13,586 nt of DNA, taken from assembly GCA_902494625.1 (NCBI GenBank), contig CABUUB010000048.1:1-13586 (forward strand), in the 5' to 3' direction. Each line of letters starts with the position of its first letter. The stretch's first letter is position 1. The notes under the pieces are model-generated. The model was not told where the DNA came from and ran no database searches. It saw only the letters and a program-made list of their open reading frames with translations. The DNA comes from an uncultured Collinsella sp. Its GTDB lineage: Bacteria > Actinomycetota > Coriobacteriia > Coriobacteriales > Coriobacteriaceae. Below are positions 13,508 through 13,586 of this stretch, one piece after another. The position numbers and the translations under genes were made by a program.

Positions 13508-13586
13508 GTGGCCGACCAGGACGTCAAGATGCTCATCGAGCGCATTATGGCCGAGGCCCGGACCCATCAGTCCGCCCGCTTCTCAA
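13508..13586 (+). CDS. Unidentified protein, N-terminus only (3' partial)
   Basis: The frame starts at a GTG preceded by a purine-rich ribosome binding site (GGGAGAGGAGAGGG) and an extended -10 promoter. It runs open to the window edge. The 26 residues read MADQDVKMLIERIMAEAR, then THQSARFS. They are charged and helical, with no signal peptide, so the product is probably cytoplasmic. Nothing more can be said about its function from this fragment. Confidence 0.6.
   Translation, partial: MADQDVKMLIERIMAEARTHQSARFS

Overview
The window is GC-rich, densely coded DNA from an anaerobic Gram-positive actinobacterium. The best fit is the Coriobacteriia (a Collinsella-like gut bacterium). This is inferred from GC-rich codon use, frequent GTG starts, strong purine-rich ribosome binding sites, a ferredoxin-fused electron-transfer flavoprotein, Sec-exported surface proteins and a degenerate sortase-type sorting signal. 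No rRNA, tRNA, CRISPR array, insertion sequence or phage gene was seen.

Layout. (1) 1-924 (+): an EamA drug/metabolite exporter cut off at the left edge, ended by a terminator. (2) 1024-2166 (-): a seven-TM diguanylate cyclase. (3) 2357-3379 (-): a 2-keto-3-deoxygluconate permease (KdgT) with its own terminator. (4) 3523-4528 (-): azlC-azlD, a branched-chain amino-acid exporter pair with overlapping genes. (5) 4656-5468 (+): an HD-domain phosphohydrolase divergent from azlC; a perfect 10-bp inverted repeat covers its likely -10 box. (6) 5465-9090 (-): a three-gene operon of FAD-linked 2-hydroxyacid dehydrogenase, EtfB, and EtfA with an N-terminal 2x[4Fe-4S] domain. This resembles the ferredoxin-linked, electron-confurcating lactate dehydrogenase (LctBCD) of acetogens, with a different gene order. 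(7) 9091-9436: a 346-bp divergent control region with four TGAC half-sites and several inverted repeats. (8) 9437-12613 (+): five genes for small or exported proteins. They are a short protein resembling the second half of a DUF559/Vsr-like domain, a membrane-anchored beta-rich protein, a secreted protein with two WxL-like motifs, an 86-aa protein that is little more than a signal peptide plus a LAXTG-like sorting signal, and a cysteine-rich 467-aa secreted protein. (9) 12703-13419 (+): a DUF554 membrane protein. (10) 13508-13586 (+): the start of an unidentified gene.

How the parts work together. Regions 1-6 and 9 are mostly single transport, signalling and energy genes. The Etf operon would couple oxidation of a 2-hydroxyacid (lactate or glycolate) to NAD+ at the expense of reduced ferredoxin. 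Region 8 is the least described part. Its components (WxL-like protein, tiny wall-anchored protein, TM-anchored accessory protein, large secreted protein) recall the WxL/Csc surface clusters of Firmicutes. It may be a coriobacterial counterpart, but that is inference.
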